From Phycisphaerales bacterium (GTDB taxonomy: Bacteria; Planctomycetota; Phycisphaerae; UBA1845): DNA of 64,000 nt. Shown here piece after piece: positions 42,416-51,019 of the stretch (positions within the stretch are counted from its first letter, which is position 1; the number at the start of each line of letters is the position of its first letter). The stretch covers positions 62,001 through 126,000 of the forward strand of contig JADZBE010000032.1 of assembly GCA_020852275.1 (NCBI GenBank). Direction: 5' to 3'. The notes under the pieces are model-generated. The model saw only the letters and a program-made list of their open reading frames with translations. It did no database searches and was not told where the DNA came from. The translations under genes and the position numbers were made by a program.

Positions 42416-44428
42416 CTACCCGGGCACGCGCGTCGGCAGGATGACCATCGTCAACCCCGCCCAGTGCAGCCGCTTCTGCAGCGCGAAGGCCGTCTGGTTG
42501 TGCAGCAGCGGCTGATACCAGCGCTCGCGCTGGAAGACCAACTGCCCGGCGAAGAATGTGACGCGCGGAAACTCCTGCGCCACCTGCTCGCAGACTTTCT
42601 CCAGTTCGGTGATGACGTCGGTGGCCATCGACGTGCGCGACGTGGCGGGGATGCCGTGCGCCTGCACGAAGTCCACGTAGCGCTGCAGGTCCTGCTCGGT
42701 GCGGCGGCGCTGCTCTTCGATGACGGTCTCGGCCCGGAACGCGCCGGAGTCCACCGCGCTGACGGATACGAACACGACGTTCTTGAATTGGGAGGGGAAG
42801 TTCTTGAACGCCGTCATGATGGTGTGAATGCCCAGACCGCTGTACCCGCCGACGAGCACGGCCGCGGTGGGCTGGTGCGGATCGAGCTTGCCGGGGGCGA
42901 CGCGCGGGAGGCGCGGGTTGGCGATGAGTCCGGCAAACAGCGCCGAAAGACGCTGATTCAGCGTGCGGTAGTGCCGGCGGATCCAGAAGCACAGCGCGAT
43001 GAGACCGCCGGTGATCACCAGCGTGATCCAGCCGCCCTGAAGAAACTTCTCAAGGACGGTGACGATCAGGATCGTCAGGCACATGCCCAGTCCCGCCACG
43101 TGGATCGTGTTTCGCTTTTTCCAGTCTGGGCGCTCCCGCCTGCGCTCCCACCACAGCCGCACCATCGAAAGCTCGGTCATCGAGAAGGTGATGAACACGT
43201 TGATGCTGTACATGACGACGATGTGGCGGACGTCGCCCCTTGTGTACACCAGCGCCGCCAGCGACGCGAGACCCATCATCAGGATGCCGTTCTGCGTGGT
43301 CAGCCGATCGGACAATGAGGCGAACCGGCGCGGAACCCAGGAGTCCAACGCCATGTTCGAGAGCACGCGCGGTCCGTCCGTGAAGCCCGCCTGCGCCGCC
43401 ACGACGAGGATCGCCCCCTCGGCCGCCAGGGTCAGGATGACGAAGATGCCTCCCAGCGGCACGACTTCGACAAAACGCTCCACGAGCACGGCGTTGAGCG
43501 TCTTGCCCTCAACGAACGTCACGTCCCACAGCAGATAGTTGAAGAGCAGCCCGCCCGCGGTGAGTGCCAGCGACGCCGCCATGTACACCATGGTGCGCTT
43601 GCCGGTCTGCACGCGCGGCTCGCGCATGATGCTCAGCCCGTTGGAGACGGCTTCAATTCCCGTGTACGTGCCGCCGCCCAGCGAATAGGCGTGCGTGAAG
43701 AGCAGGAGCAGACCTCCGAATCCCAGCGTCGACAACCCGCCGGAAAAACCGGTCGAGGCTTCCTTCAGCATTCCGGGGAATTGCGGCGCCTTGATCGCGA
43801 TGCCGACGCCGATCAGGACGGCGTGGGTCAGGACGAAGAGAAGAAAGAAAGGCGTGAGGGTCAGGACCGACTCCTTCGTGCCGCGCAGATTGAGCAGCGT
43901 CAGTGCGACGATGGTCAGCACTTCCGCGGGGAGCTTCATTTCGTGCCAGGGGAGCGGCAGGAAACTGAAGAGCGCGTCGCCCGCGGCGGCGATGGATATC
44001 GTGATGGTCAGGACGTAGTCCACCAGCAGCGCGCAGCCGGAGACGACGCCCGCCTTGTCGCCGAGCAGCTTCGTCGCCACCAGGTAACCGCCGCCGCCCT
44101 GCGGAAACTCCTCGATGACCCCGCTGTACGCGATGGAAATGACGATCACCGTCGTGGCCGTCACCACCGCGAGGGCAATGGCCAAGTACGTGTGGCTGCC
44201 GAGCGTGCGGAAGGCCTCCTCAGGTCCGTACGCCGATGAGGACAGCCCATCCGCGCCCAGCCCCACCCAGGCGAGAAACGCGACAATGGAGAGGCGATGA
44301 AAAACGCGGCGATCGCGCAGATCGCGCGGCGGACCGAGCACCAGGCGCTTGCCTCGATCGAACCAGGTCGGTTCTTCTTGCGGGGGGGGCGGCAACGGGC
44401 CATCCGACAACGGGGTCGGATCGCTCAT
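42416..44428 (-). CDS. KimA-like APC-superfamily permease (probable potassium transporter)
   Basis: A 670-residue protein. About 12 membrane helices (about residues 45-500) include the unwound-helix motif FLAWVGLGADGLSSSAYGPEEAF of KimA/YdaO-type transporters, AVVTATTVIVISIAYS and FTHAYSLGGGTYTGIEAVSN. A C-terminal cytosolic domain (about 500-670; AAVLVGGYSGLGIHTIMTAFKNFP) is universal-stress-protein-like. KimA is a K+/H+ symporter in which such a domain controls activity, with c-di-AMP inhibition in some species. Substrate here is inferred. A GGAGGAATACC Shine-Dalgarno precedes the ATG 44428. The gene is monocistronic. Confidence 0.85.
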   Translation of the reverse strand: MSDPTPLSDGPLPPPPQEEPTWFDRGKRLVLGPPRDLRDRRVFHRLSIVAFLAWVGLGADGLSSSAYGPEEAFRTLGSHTYLAIALAVVTATTVIVISIAYSGVIEEFPQGGGGYLVATKLLGDKAGVVSGCALLVDYVLTITISIAAAGDALFSFLPLPWHEMKLPAEVLTIVALTLLNLRGTKESVLTLTPFFLLFVLTHAVLIGVGIAIKAPQFPGMLKEASTGFSGGLSTLGFGGLLLLFTHAYSLGGGTYTGIEAVSNGLSIMREPRVQTGKRTMVYMAASLALTAGGLLFNYLLWDVTFVEGKTLNAVLVERFVEVVPLGGIFVILTLAAEGAILVVAAQAGFTDGPRVLSNMALDSWVPRRFASLSDRLTTQNGILMMGLASLAALVYTRGDVRHIVVMYSINVFITFSMTELSMVRLWWERRRERPDWKKRNTIHVAGLGMCLTILIVTVLEKFLQGGWITLVITGGLIALCFWIRRHYRTLNQRLSALFAGLIANPRLPRVAPGKLDPHQPTAAVLVGGYSGLGIHTIMTAFKNFPSQFKNVVFVSVSAVDSGAFRAETVIEEQRRRTEQDLQRYVDFVQAHGIPATSRTSMATDVITELEKVCEQVAQEFPRVTFFAGQLVFQRERWYQPLLHNQTAFALQKRLHWAGLTMVILPTRVPG

Positions 44429-44689
44429 GGTATTCCTCCGGAGAACATCCCTCGTTGAGAGTCGGCCTCCGGCGGTGCCCGGAAGGGTCTCTCTTTCGAC
44501 GCCTGCGGGGTTAGCTGACGGGCTTGGGCCGAAAGAGTTGCCCTACGCCGAACGGCGATGCGCCCTCGACCGACGATGCGCTCCCGAGCGACGATGCGCC
44601 CCGATGAAAAGTGGTTCCCCCGCTCCCGCGCCAGCGAGACTAAGCGCACTTCACGAGGACATGCTAGTTCGCGCCGACGGCGAAGTCAA

Positions 44690-45075
44690 ACCGGCGCTAT
44701 CGAGCCGCGCCCGTCGGGAAGCGGGCTGGAAGCGGAAGCTTGCGGAATCCCCTTGGGAAAATTCAGGGATCATGATCCGCAGAGATCGCAGCTGAACGCA
44801 GAGAGGAAAGGGGAGGGTTGCGAGATTGAAGGTCCTGGATGCCGGCTTGGACTAGCGCGGCGCTGCTGCGGTGTCGGCGACGGCCGACAGCGTGCGCGCG
44901 GTGGGAGTCTCCGCTCAGCCGGCATTCCTCTGCGTTCATCCGCGTCCTCTGCGGATGAATCTCTCCTTGGTTCCGATCAAGCCTCGCGCGTGTGGGAGAA
45001 ATCCCCGTCTGAGTGGCATCCGTAGGGAGATGGAGCGTGGCAAGGCCCCTCACTGGCGTGAGGGGTTCTGATGCC
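44690..45075. repeat. mixed dispersed repeats
   Basis: GAGCCGCGCCCGTCGGGAAG near 44700 belongs to the family seen at 37725. ATCCGCAGAGATCGCAGCTG near 44776 faces TTCATCCGCGTCCTCTGCGG near 44936, giving an inverted pair. CCTCACTGGCGTGAGGGGTT near 45050 is a variant of the CCCGTAGCGCCAGC family. No gene is seen from 44429 to 45261. Confidence 0.6.
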
Positions 45076-45261
45076 GCGCCCGTCTGGGAGCAATTCCCGC
45101 GGCGCGGTGGGCGGTCCGCCCGCCTGCGGTCGAGGCGTCCAAGCTTGATCCGGCGGGCGTCGTGAATTACGACTCGATCTCGTTGTGCACCCCGCGACGC
45201 CGGACGGAAAGAAGGCTCGACGCGGTTGCAGTCGGCGCAACCGAGATACGGAACGGGTACG

Positions 45262-46524
45262 GTGGACAACGGGAAGGGCCATCAAGACCGCGGAGACGTC
45301 GCGACCGCGCGCACCGTTCCGCCTGCGCCGCCGGATCCGAGCTCCCACGGAGGACGCGGGCGGCGCGCATCGAAGTGGCGCAAGGCCGTGATGGGTCTGC
45401 TCGTCTGTGTGCTGCTGCTGGGCATCGTGGAGGTCGTGCTCCGCGTGTGCGGGCTTCCGCGAGGTCTCTTCCGCGGCGCGTTCGCCACGACGACCGGGCT
45501 TTGGGAACCCAACTTCCGCGGCGACCTGGAGTTTGGACCGTACACCTACCGCGTCGAGGCCAACGAGCACGGCTTTCGCGGTCCGCCGCTGCGCACGGGG
45601 CTGAACGCGGCGCGGACGCGCATCGTCTGCCTGGGAGATTCGGTGACCGACGGATTCAACGTGGACAACGACGCCACCTACCCGAACTTCCTCAACGGCG
45701 CGCTCGACGCGCAAGGGCGGGATGTCGAAGTCATCAATTGCGCCCGCGCCGGCGGCTCGATCAACAAGGAGTACATCATCTACCGCGACATCGCTCGCAC
45801 GCTCGCGCCGGACATCGCCATCGTTCTCTTCGTCACCAATGACATCACCGACCTGGGTTCCCGCACGATCGATCAACTGCTCAAGGTCGAGCTTCAGCGC
45901 GACGCGGGATCGTCGACGGCCGAGATGCTCGTGACGCGCACCGCACTGGGAGAAGCGCTGATGGACGTGTACCTGCGGATTCGTTCGCCCCATTACCGGC
46001 GAGAGGCGCGATCCGGCGGGACGGCGCCCGCGCCGACGAAGACGGTTTCATCCACGGACGCCCCGACGGCGACCGATCAACGCTACGTCATCGAAGGCAA
46101 TGATCGTTACGAGGAGAACGCCCGTCGCTTCATGGACGGCTGGGCGACGGAAGACGCAAGACTGCTGAAGGATCCACTGGATGACGGCGTGCTGCGGGCC
46201 GTGGACAACTACGTGGAGATTCTCCGGCGGCTGGCGGAGCTGTGCCGCGCGGACGGCGTCCGACTGCTCTTTGTATACGATCCGTCCTACCCGGAACTGT
46301 ACCTGCCCCAGCCGCCGGACCGGTTTCACAACCTGCTGGAGGCGCGGGTCAATGCGCTGGGGATCCCATTCTTCGATCTGACGCCGGCCCTGCAAGCAGC
46401 GACAAAACAAGGACCGCAGCACTTGGCGCCGGTCGATTACCATCCCAACCCATGCGGCTACCGGACGATCGCCGAGGCGATTGCCAGGCAGCTCGCCTCC
46501 CTCGGCTGGCTCGATGGCGCATGA
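45262..46524 (+). CDS. membrane-anchored SGNH/GDSL-type hydrolase-like protein
   Basis: A 420-residue protein (from GTG 45262; TTG 45226 and ATG 45391 also possible). One membrane anchor (AVMGLLVCVLLLGIVEVVLRV) precedes an SGNH hydrolase fold: block I VCLGDSVTDGF with the catalytic Ser; GGSIN; VLFVTNDITD; and a DYHPNPCGYRTIAEAIA block supplying Asp/His. Such enzymes act as esterases or O-acyl transfer enzymes on polysaccharides, but the substrate is unknown. The gene stands alone in a repeat-rich region. Confidence 0.82.
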   Translation: MDNGKGHQDRGDVATARTVPPAPPDPSSHGGRGRRASKWRKAVMGLLVCVLLLGIVEVVLRVCGLPRGLFRGAFATTTGLWEPNFRGDLEFGPYTYRVEANEHGFRGPPLRTGLNAARTRIVCLGDSVTDGFNVDNDATYPNFLNGALDAQGRDVEVINCARAGGSINKEYIIYRDIARTLAPDIAIVLFVTNDITDLGSRTIDQLLKVELQRDAGSSTAEMLVTRTALGEALMDVYLRIRSPHYRREARSGGTAPAPTKTVSSTDAPTATDQRYVIEGNDRYEENARRFMDGWATEDARLLKDPLDDGVLRAVDNYVEILRRLAELCRADGVRLLFVYDPSYPELYLPQPPDRFHNLLEARVNALGIPFFDLTPALQAATKQGPQHLAPVDYHPNPCGYRTIAEAIARQLASLGWLDGA

Positions 46525-46594
46525 TCGCAGGTCGTTGCTTCGCACTCAGAACAGGCGTGCCTGCCGGCTGGATCTCCAGGGCGGGATTGAGGTT

Positions 46595-46623
46595 TTGTCG
46601 CACATGGCACAAGGGATATACTG
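46595..46623 (+). promoter_or_regulatory. candidate promoter of the 46735 gene
   Basis: TTTGTC (46595-46600) and TATACT (46618-46623) are 17 bases apart. A leader of about 105 bases follows before the ATG. Confidence 0.5.
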
Positions 46624-46734
46624 ATGTTGTGGCAGAGGAGATCCTGCGATCGGCGCGGTCCGATGGTCAGTTCCAGCCGGACCCGCTGTGTGCCGCAGGA
46701 CCGAGCGTCATTCCAAAGGAGGAGGGTTTCAACC

Positions 46735-47475
46735 ATGAGGAAGCTGTGTGCAATGACCGTCGTGCTGGCGCTGGCGGGCGCGGCGCGGGCCGAAGTGCTG
46801 GATCAGTCGTCGCCGGTGTTCAACACCGGGTTCAACGGCGACGCCAGCATCCTGACCTGGCAGCAGGAGGTGCGCGTGGGCATCGCCGGGCAGCTCACGC
46901 GGGTGGAGATCGACATCAACAACCCCGGCTCGGCGTTCTTTTTCATCAACGTCGGCGCGCCCTGGCAGACGGACGCCAACGATTTCGAGACCACGATCAC
47001 CGCCTCCAACACCGGCACGCTGTCCATCGACGTGTCGTCGGCGAACATCAACCTGAACGTGGACGACCGCTTCGTGATCGGCATCCAGGGCACGGACCAG
47101 CAACTGGGCTTCACCGGCAGCGGCTTCCCCGGTCTCTATGATCGCGGCGAGCTGTGGCTCAACGCTCAAGTGTACGTGGGCGCGGGGCAGTTCGACATCG
47201 CCTTCAACACGTACATGGAAGAAGGCACGTCCTGCAACGGCGGCGAAACGCTCAAGGCCTCATGCCGCTTCAAGAACGGCAACTTCTATGCGAAGGGCGT
47301 GCTCAAGAACGGCACGCCGGGGCAGGACTACACCATGTGCATCGACGGCGGCGGCTGCGTCACGGTCACGGCGAATGCCAACGGCCGCGCCAAACACAAG
47401 TTCACGACATCGGCGGGCGCGCACACCCTCAGCGTGGAGGAGTGCGGGCTGAGCCGGGATACGACGTGCGAGTGA
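46735..47475 (+). CDS. secreted protein with shared Cys-containing C-terminal domain
   Basis: A 246-residue protein. Its signal peptide is MRKLCAMTVVLALAGAARA. A beta-rich N-terminal part (EVLDQSSPVFNTGFNG..LTRVEIDINNPGSAFF) resembles the start of PEP-CTERM-type secreted proteins. The final approximately 80 residues (SCNGGETLKASCRFKNGNF..LKNGTPGQDYTMCIDGGG..NANGRAKHKF..GAHTLSVEEC in outline) match the ends of the 32018 and 38887 proteins. ATG 46735 has an AAAGGAGGAGGG Shine-Dalgarno. The function is unknown. Confidence 0.78.
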   Translation: MRKLCAMTVVLALAGAARAEVLDQSSPVFNTGFNGDASILTWQQEVRVGIAGQLTRVEIDINNPGSAFFFINVGAPWQTDANDFETTITASNTGTLSIDVSSANINLNVDDRFVIGIQGTDQQLGFTGSGFPGLYDRGELWLNAQVYVGAGQFDIAFNTYMEEGTSCNGGETLKASCRFKNGNFYAKGVLKNGTPGQDYTMCIDGGGCVTVTANANGRAKHKFTTSAGAHTLSVEECGLSRDTTCE

Positions 47476-47599
47476 CCCCTCCTGGGTCCAGGTTGGACGC
47501 GAGAACATCATAAGGGGCACAAGCTCGCCCCGGGGATCGGCTCGCAAGCCGGTCGCCCGGGGCGATTCGTGCGCATGGCAGTCTGGGCCATTCAATTAT

Positions 47600-47720
47600 C
47601 GCCGGGGGGCATGCTCTCGCTGTCCTCAGCATGGGCATGTTGCCAGGTGCGTATGCCGGTGACGGGGGGAGGCCGGGTGGCATGCTCTCGCTGTACTCAG
47701 CGTGAGCATGTTGCCAGGTG
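47600..47720. repeat. tandem approximately 70-bp repeat with CATGCTC hairpins
   Basis: Two copies of GGCATGCTCTCGCTGT..CTCAGC.TG.GCATGTTGCCAGGTGCGTA (near 47609 and 47680) are nearly identical. Each forms a hairpin by the CATGCTC/GAGCATG arms. Relatives lie at 29305-29392. No gene is present in 47476-47939. Confidence 0.7.
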
Positions 47721-47939
47721 CGTAAGCAGGTGACGAGGGGAGGCTGCCAGACCGAGCCTGTCCGCAGGGCCCGTCAATGCTCGGTCGCCGCGTTGACGTA
47801 GCTTGCATGCCCGTCGAAAACGAAGCAACGTGTCGATCGTCGAAACCGGGAAAGGGGATATTCTAGAGGCCCTGGTATGGCGGTGCCGTTCCTTTATTTC
47901 CGCCGCCGCGGATCATAAGATGTTTAAGGGAGCTATCGC

Positions 47940-48164
47940 ATGACCTGCCGCGGCGTCGTCAACAAGGGTGTGATCATTCTGGATGCTGGCGCCATTCTTC
48001 CGGACGGGGCCGTGGTTGAAGTCGTGGTGCTGCCCGACCGCGAAGCCGAGCCGTCGCCGACGCTGTATGACACGCTGCAGGATGTCATCGGCATCGCCGA
48101 TGGGCTCCCGGTCGATCTTGCGGAGAACCACGATCATTACTTGTACGGAACTCCCCGCAAGTGA
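47940..48164 (+). CDS. antitoxin of a VapBC-like toxin-antitoxin pair
   Basis: A 74-residue protein. The N-terminal strand GVVNKGVIILDAGAILPDGAVVEVVVL matches DUF104/AbrB-like antitoxins that often precede PIN toxins. The acidic C-terminus would wrap the toxin. The gene ends in GTGA, overlapping the toxin start. It probably binds its own promoter, but the operator is not obvious. Confidence 0.75.
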   Translation: MTCRGVVNKGVIILDAGAILPDGAVVEVVVLPDREAEPSPTLYDTLQDVIGIADGLPVDLAENHDHYLYGTPRK

Positions 48165-48561
48165 CTCTCCGTTTCGCGGATTCGTTCTACTACGTGGCGC
48201 TTCTGAGCCGGGCGGACGCAGCCCACGCTCGGGCGGTGCGGTTCTCCAAAACGGTCTCCGCGGGCACGCTGACGACCCCTTGGGTTCTGGTGGAAGTGGC
48301 CAATGCGTTCAGCGCTCCGGCGGCGCGAGCGGCCTTCTTGCGATTGCTCGACCGGCTTCAGTCGGACTCCACCGTGACGATCGTCCAAGCTTCCCACGAT
48401 CTCTTCCGCGCGGACTCGACTTATTCCGCCGAAGGCCTGACAAGGCTTGGTCCTTGACGGATTGCATTTCGTTCGTCGTCATGGAGGATCATGGCGTAGT
48501 CGAGGCGTTGACGGGCGATCATCACTTTGAGCAAGCCGGGTTCAAGGCCTTGCTGCGGTAG
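48161..48561 (+). pseudogene. PIN-domain (VapC-like) toxin with a frameshift
   Basis: The first frame from GTG 48161 reads FADSFYYVALLSRADAAHAR and WVLVEVANAFS, with PIN acidic residues, up to HDLF near 48409. The second frame then continues with RGLDLFRRRPDKAWSLTDCISFVV and EALTGDHHFEQAGF to 48561, the classic C-terminal half with two more acidic residues. Joining the two needs a one-base insertion or two-base removal around CTTCCGCGCGGACTC (48407-48421). As written, the toxin is truncated at 98 codons and probably inactive. A sequencing error is the alternative. Confidence 0.8.
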
Positions 48562-48572
48562 ATTCTCGCAAT

Positions 48573-49715
48573 ATGGCGAAGTACCCGGCGCCGTCCATCA
48601 GCATGAACATGGGAAACTCCTTGACCGGCTCCGCTTCACTGGCCTCCCTGCCCCTCCTGCGCGACTACCGCAGCGCGCGCGTCAGCAGCCATGACCCGAC
48701 CGGCGGGAACCGCGACTGGATCGACATCGAACCCGGGCAGCGGCGCGTGTTCGCCGAGATCGCCGGGGCCGGGTGCATCCGCCACATCTGGATGACCATG
48801 CTCTTCAAGGACGACCGGCACTTGCGCCGCGTCCTGCTGCGCGTGTACTGGGACGGCTGCCCGGAGCCGAGCGTCGAGTGTCCCGTCGGGGACTTCTTCG
48901 GCCTGGGGCACGCGATGCGCAAGGACTTTCACACGGCCGTGCTGTCCATGAGCCCGCAGGACGGGCGGGCGTTTAACAGTTGGTGGCCCATGCCGTTCCG
49001 CTTGGGCGCGCGGCTGGAAATCGACAACACCGAAGGCGAGGAGAAGTTCCCGTTCTATTTCTACGTGGACTACGAGGTCTACGACGCGCCGGCGGCGCTG
49101 GATGGGCAGGGCTATTTCCATGCGCAATGGCGGCGGGAGAACCCGACGGCCGGCTGGGGCGACGAGCATGAAGCCCTGCGCAAGTCCGACTGGAACCAGT
49201 GGGCGCAGAAGACCTGGCACGGCGGCGACCCGCGCAGCCTCAACACCACGGGCCGCGACAACTACCTGATTCTCGACGCGCGCGGCGACGGCATCTACTG
49301 CGGCGCGCACCTGGACATCGACGTGTTCGAGCGGCAGAAGAACGACTGGTACGGCGAGGGCGACGACATGGTGTTCATCGACGGGGAGGGCTGGCCCCCG
49401 TCGCTGCACGGCACCGGGACGGAGGACTGGTGCAACACGGCGTTCGGTCCGCACACGGAGTTCGCCGCGCCGTATCACGGCATTCTGCTGTACAGCGGAA
49501 CGCCGGAGTGGAAGTGGCAGGGCAAACAGAGCATCTACCGCTACTACATCGAGGATCCGATCCGCTTCCGCAAGTCGATCCGCGCCACGATCGAGCACGG
49601 TCACGCCAACAAGCTCGGCAACGACTACAGCAGCACGGCCTACTACTACCTGTCAAACCCGCAGCGCGGAGGTCCGCCGCTGCCGCCCGCGCCGCAGCGC
49701 CTGCCGAGACCGTAG
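48573..49715 (+). CDS. GH172-like glycoside hydrolase (DUF2961)
   Basis: A 380-residue protein. The DUF2961/GH172 fold is recognisable: LRDYRSARVSSHDPTGGNRDWIDIEPGQ in outline, AGCIRHIWMTM, LRVYWDGCPEPSVECPVGDFFG, and DGEGWPPSLHGTGTEDWCNTAFG with the acidic pair. Founding GH172 members are a bacterial alpha-fructofuranosidase/difructose anhydride synthase and alpha-arabinofuranosidases. No signal peptide is visible, so it may be cytosolic. The tail GGPPLPPAPQRLPRP is encoded by a direct DNA repeat and is probably not functional. Confidence 0.88.
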   Translation: MAKYPAPSISMNMGNSLTGSASLASLPLLRDYRSARVSSHDPTGGNRDWIDIEPGQRRVFAEIAGAGCIRHIWMTMLFKDDRHLRRVLLRVYWDGCPEPSVECPVGDFFGLGHAMRKDFHTAVLSMSPQDGRAFNSWWPMPFRLGARLEIDNTEGEEKFPFYFYVDYEVYDAPAALDGQGYFHAQWRRENPTAGWGDEHEALRKSDWNQWAQKTWHGGDPRSLNTTGRDNYLILDARGDGIYCGAHLDIDVFERQKNDWYGEGDDMVFIDGEGWPPSLHGTGTEDWCNTAFGPHTEFAAPYHGILLYSGTPEWKWQGKQSIYRYYIEDPIRFRKSIRATIEHGHANKLGNDYSSTAYYYLSNPQRGGPPLPPAPQRLPRP

Positions 49716-49739
49716 CCGCCCGCGCCTCAGCGCCTGCCG
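49683..49739 (+). repeat. 24-bp direct repeat across the GH172 stop codon
   Basis: CCGCCCGCGCC.CAGCGCCTG occurs at 49683 and again at 49716, period 33, with the TAG stop between the copies. It may show how the Pro-rich tail was added or shortened. Confidence 0.6.
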
Positions 49740-49854
49740 GGAAGGTAACCGTCTGGCGCAACGGTTCTCGCGTGTTGCCGCGTCAAGAACCTGCGATACA
49801 CGCTGCCGACCCGGCCGCGAAACTCTGCGCTGCACAAGGTCAGCTTCTCAACTC

Positions 49855-49925
49855 TGAAACTTGAGATCTGAAATCTGAAATCTGAAAATCGAAATCCGAA
49901 GTCCGACGTCCGAAATCCAAGCCCA
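49855..49925. repeat. GAAATCTGAAAT simple-sequence repeat
   Basis: Seven to nine degenerate 10-base units (GAAATCTGAA, GAAATCCGAA, GAAGTCCGAC) are present. Such tracts occur between genes in many planctomycetes. The gap from 49740 to 49986 has no gene. Confidence 0.6.
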
Positions 49926-49986
49926 GCCCTCCACTCCGCCTTCCCCTTCCTGCCGCCGCCCCGTACCATCCGGACATGTCACACCT

Positions 49987-50083
49987 CGGGGGTGTCCGGA
50001 CGCCTGGTGGGTCCCGCGGCCTTCAAAGCCGTTGAGGGGTCGTTAGCGCGGCTCCTGGTGGGTTCGATTCCCATCCACTCCCG
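49987..50083 (+). tRNA. selC: tRNA-Sec (anticodon TCA)
   Basis: An about 97-base tRNA with the selenocysteine-specific plan. The acceptor stem has 8 bp (CGGGGGTG with CACTCCCG). There is an extended D-arm region, anticodon arm GCGGCCTTCAAAGCCGT with TCA, a long variable arm (TTGAGGGGTCGTTAGCGCGGCTCC), and T-arm GGTTCGATTCC. It decodes UGA as selenocysteine with SelB. CCA is not encoded. The gene is isolated: no selA, selB, selD or obvious selenoprotein is in the window. A MITE-like end abuts its 3' end. Confidence 0.88.
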
Positions 50084-50084
50084 T

Positions 50085-50200
50085 GGCAGTCCGTGGTGAA
50101 GGCCGTTCCCAGGGGTGGCACCTGCTTTTCAGTGGGGCGCTGGCTGTTCAGTGGGGCACCTGCTGTTCAGTGGGGCACCGGCTTTCCAGCCGGTGATTCT
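50085..50200 (+). repeat. MITE end plus tandem GTTCAGTGGGGCACC repeat
   Basis: GGCAGTCCGTGGTGAAGG (50085) matches the outer end of the MITE-like element. About 20 bases later come four 19- to 21-base units built on CTGTTCAGTGGGGCACCTG (50126-50190), the last running into GGCTTTCCAGCCGG. No other part of the element follows. Confidence 0.6.
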
Positions 50201-50420
50201 TCCCCACACTCCGGGGGTGAATGTGCGGGCAAGTCGTTCCGGTTGACTTTGACGACGGACTGGCAGTCGAGGGGAACCGTCAGGCGAGTGGAGCACCTCG
50301 CGCCAGCGGTTCCATCGGTCGAGGAGACCGCCGCCCGTGCTCTCACCACGGGTCGCCCAACTCGGCGCGCGAAAAAAAACCGCACGAGGCTAACCTCATG
50401 CGGCTGCACGCATTACCAAT

Positions 50421-50494
<74 letters not shown>

Positions 50495-51019
50495 TGCATT
50501 CCGCAGGCACGCTGTCCGAGGACAAGGAGCCAGCCGTTTCGGCGCTGCCACGCCGTCTCCCCGGAAGCTGCAACGCCCGTTTTCTAGCCGGTTCGACAGT
50601 CGGCGTCAAGGGTCTCCAGAACCGCGAATCGCCACCACGCCGCCTCGCCGCGGCAAGTCCAGAGCCGACTGCCCCAAGCGTGAAGGCCGCAACGCCACGC
50701 ATGGGATGCGGCGGTCAAGCGTTCGGGGTCGGCCGCTCGCGCGGGATGTTCGTGCCTGGGAAGGAGAGGGTGAAGCGCCGTCTCCGGTCCCTCCGCCAGC
50801 TCGGCTGCGGGCGAGCGCATGCAGCTTGGATTGCGGACCTCATCGACCTCCACCAGGACGCGCTCCTGTTACTCGCCTCAGGGTAAGCCTGCGTTCACGC
50901 GAATTATCCGTGCTTTTTGGGGACCCTTCCGCAAGACCCGCGCCGGCCGGCGACCTGTGGACTTCCCCCTCCTGAGTCGTAGAATCAACTGCAACCAGTG
51001 GCCACCCGGAGTCCGTGCG
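50495..51019. other. intergenic, no gene recognised
   Basis: Frames on both strands show no family similarity. Promoters for tRNA-Asp (minus strand) and for the next gene (plus strand) are expected here, but no strong consensus was found. Confidence 0.4.

Noticed and set aside
42416-44428. Plain amino-acid permease annotation
   Set aside because: The motif pattern and the large cytosolic C-terminal domain fit KimA-type potassium transporters better.
48161-48457. Intact 98-residue PIN toxin
   Set aside because: The conserved second half lies in another frame downstream, so the 98-residue product would lack essential residues.
48573-49715. Selenoprotein or readthrough in genes near tRNA-Sec
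   Set aside because: GH172 ends at TAG, not TGA; no gene near selC has an internal TGA with conserved downstream protein sequence.
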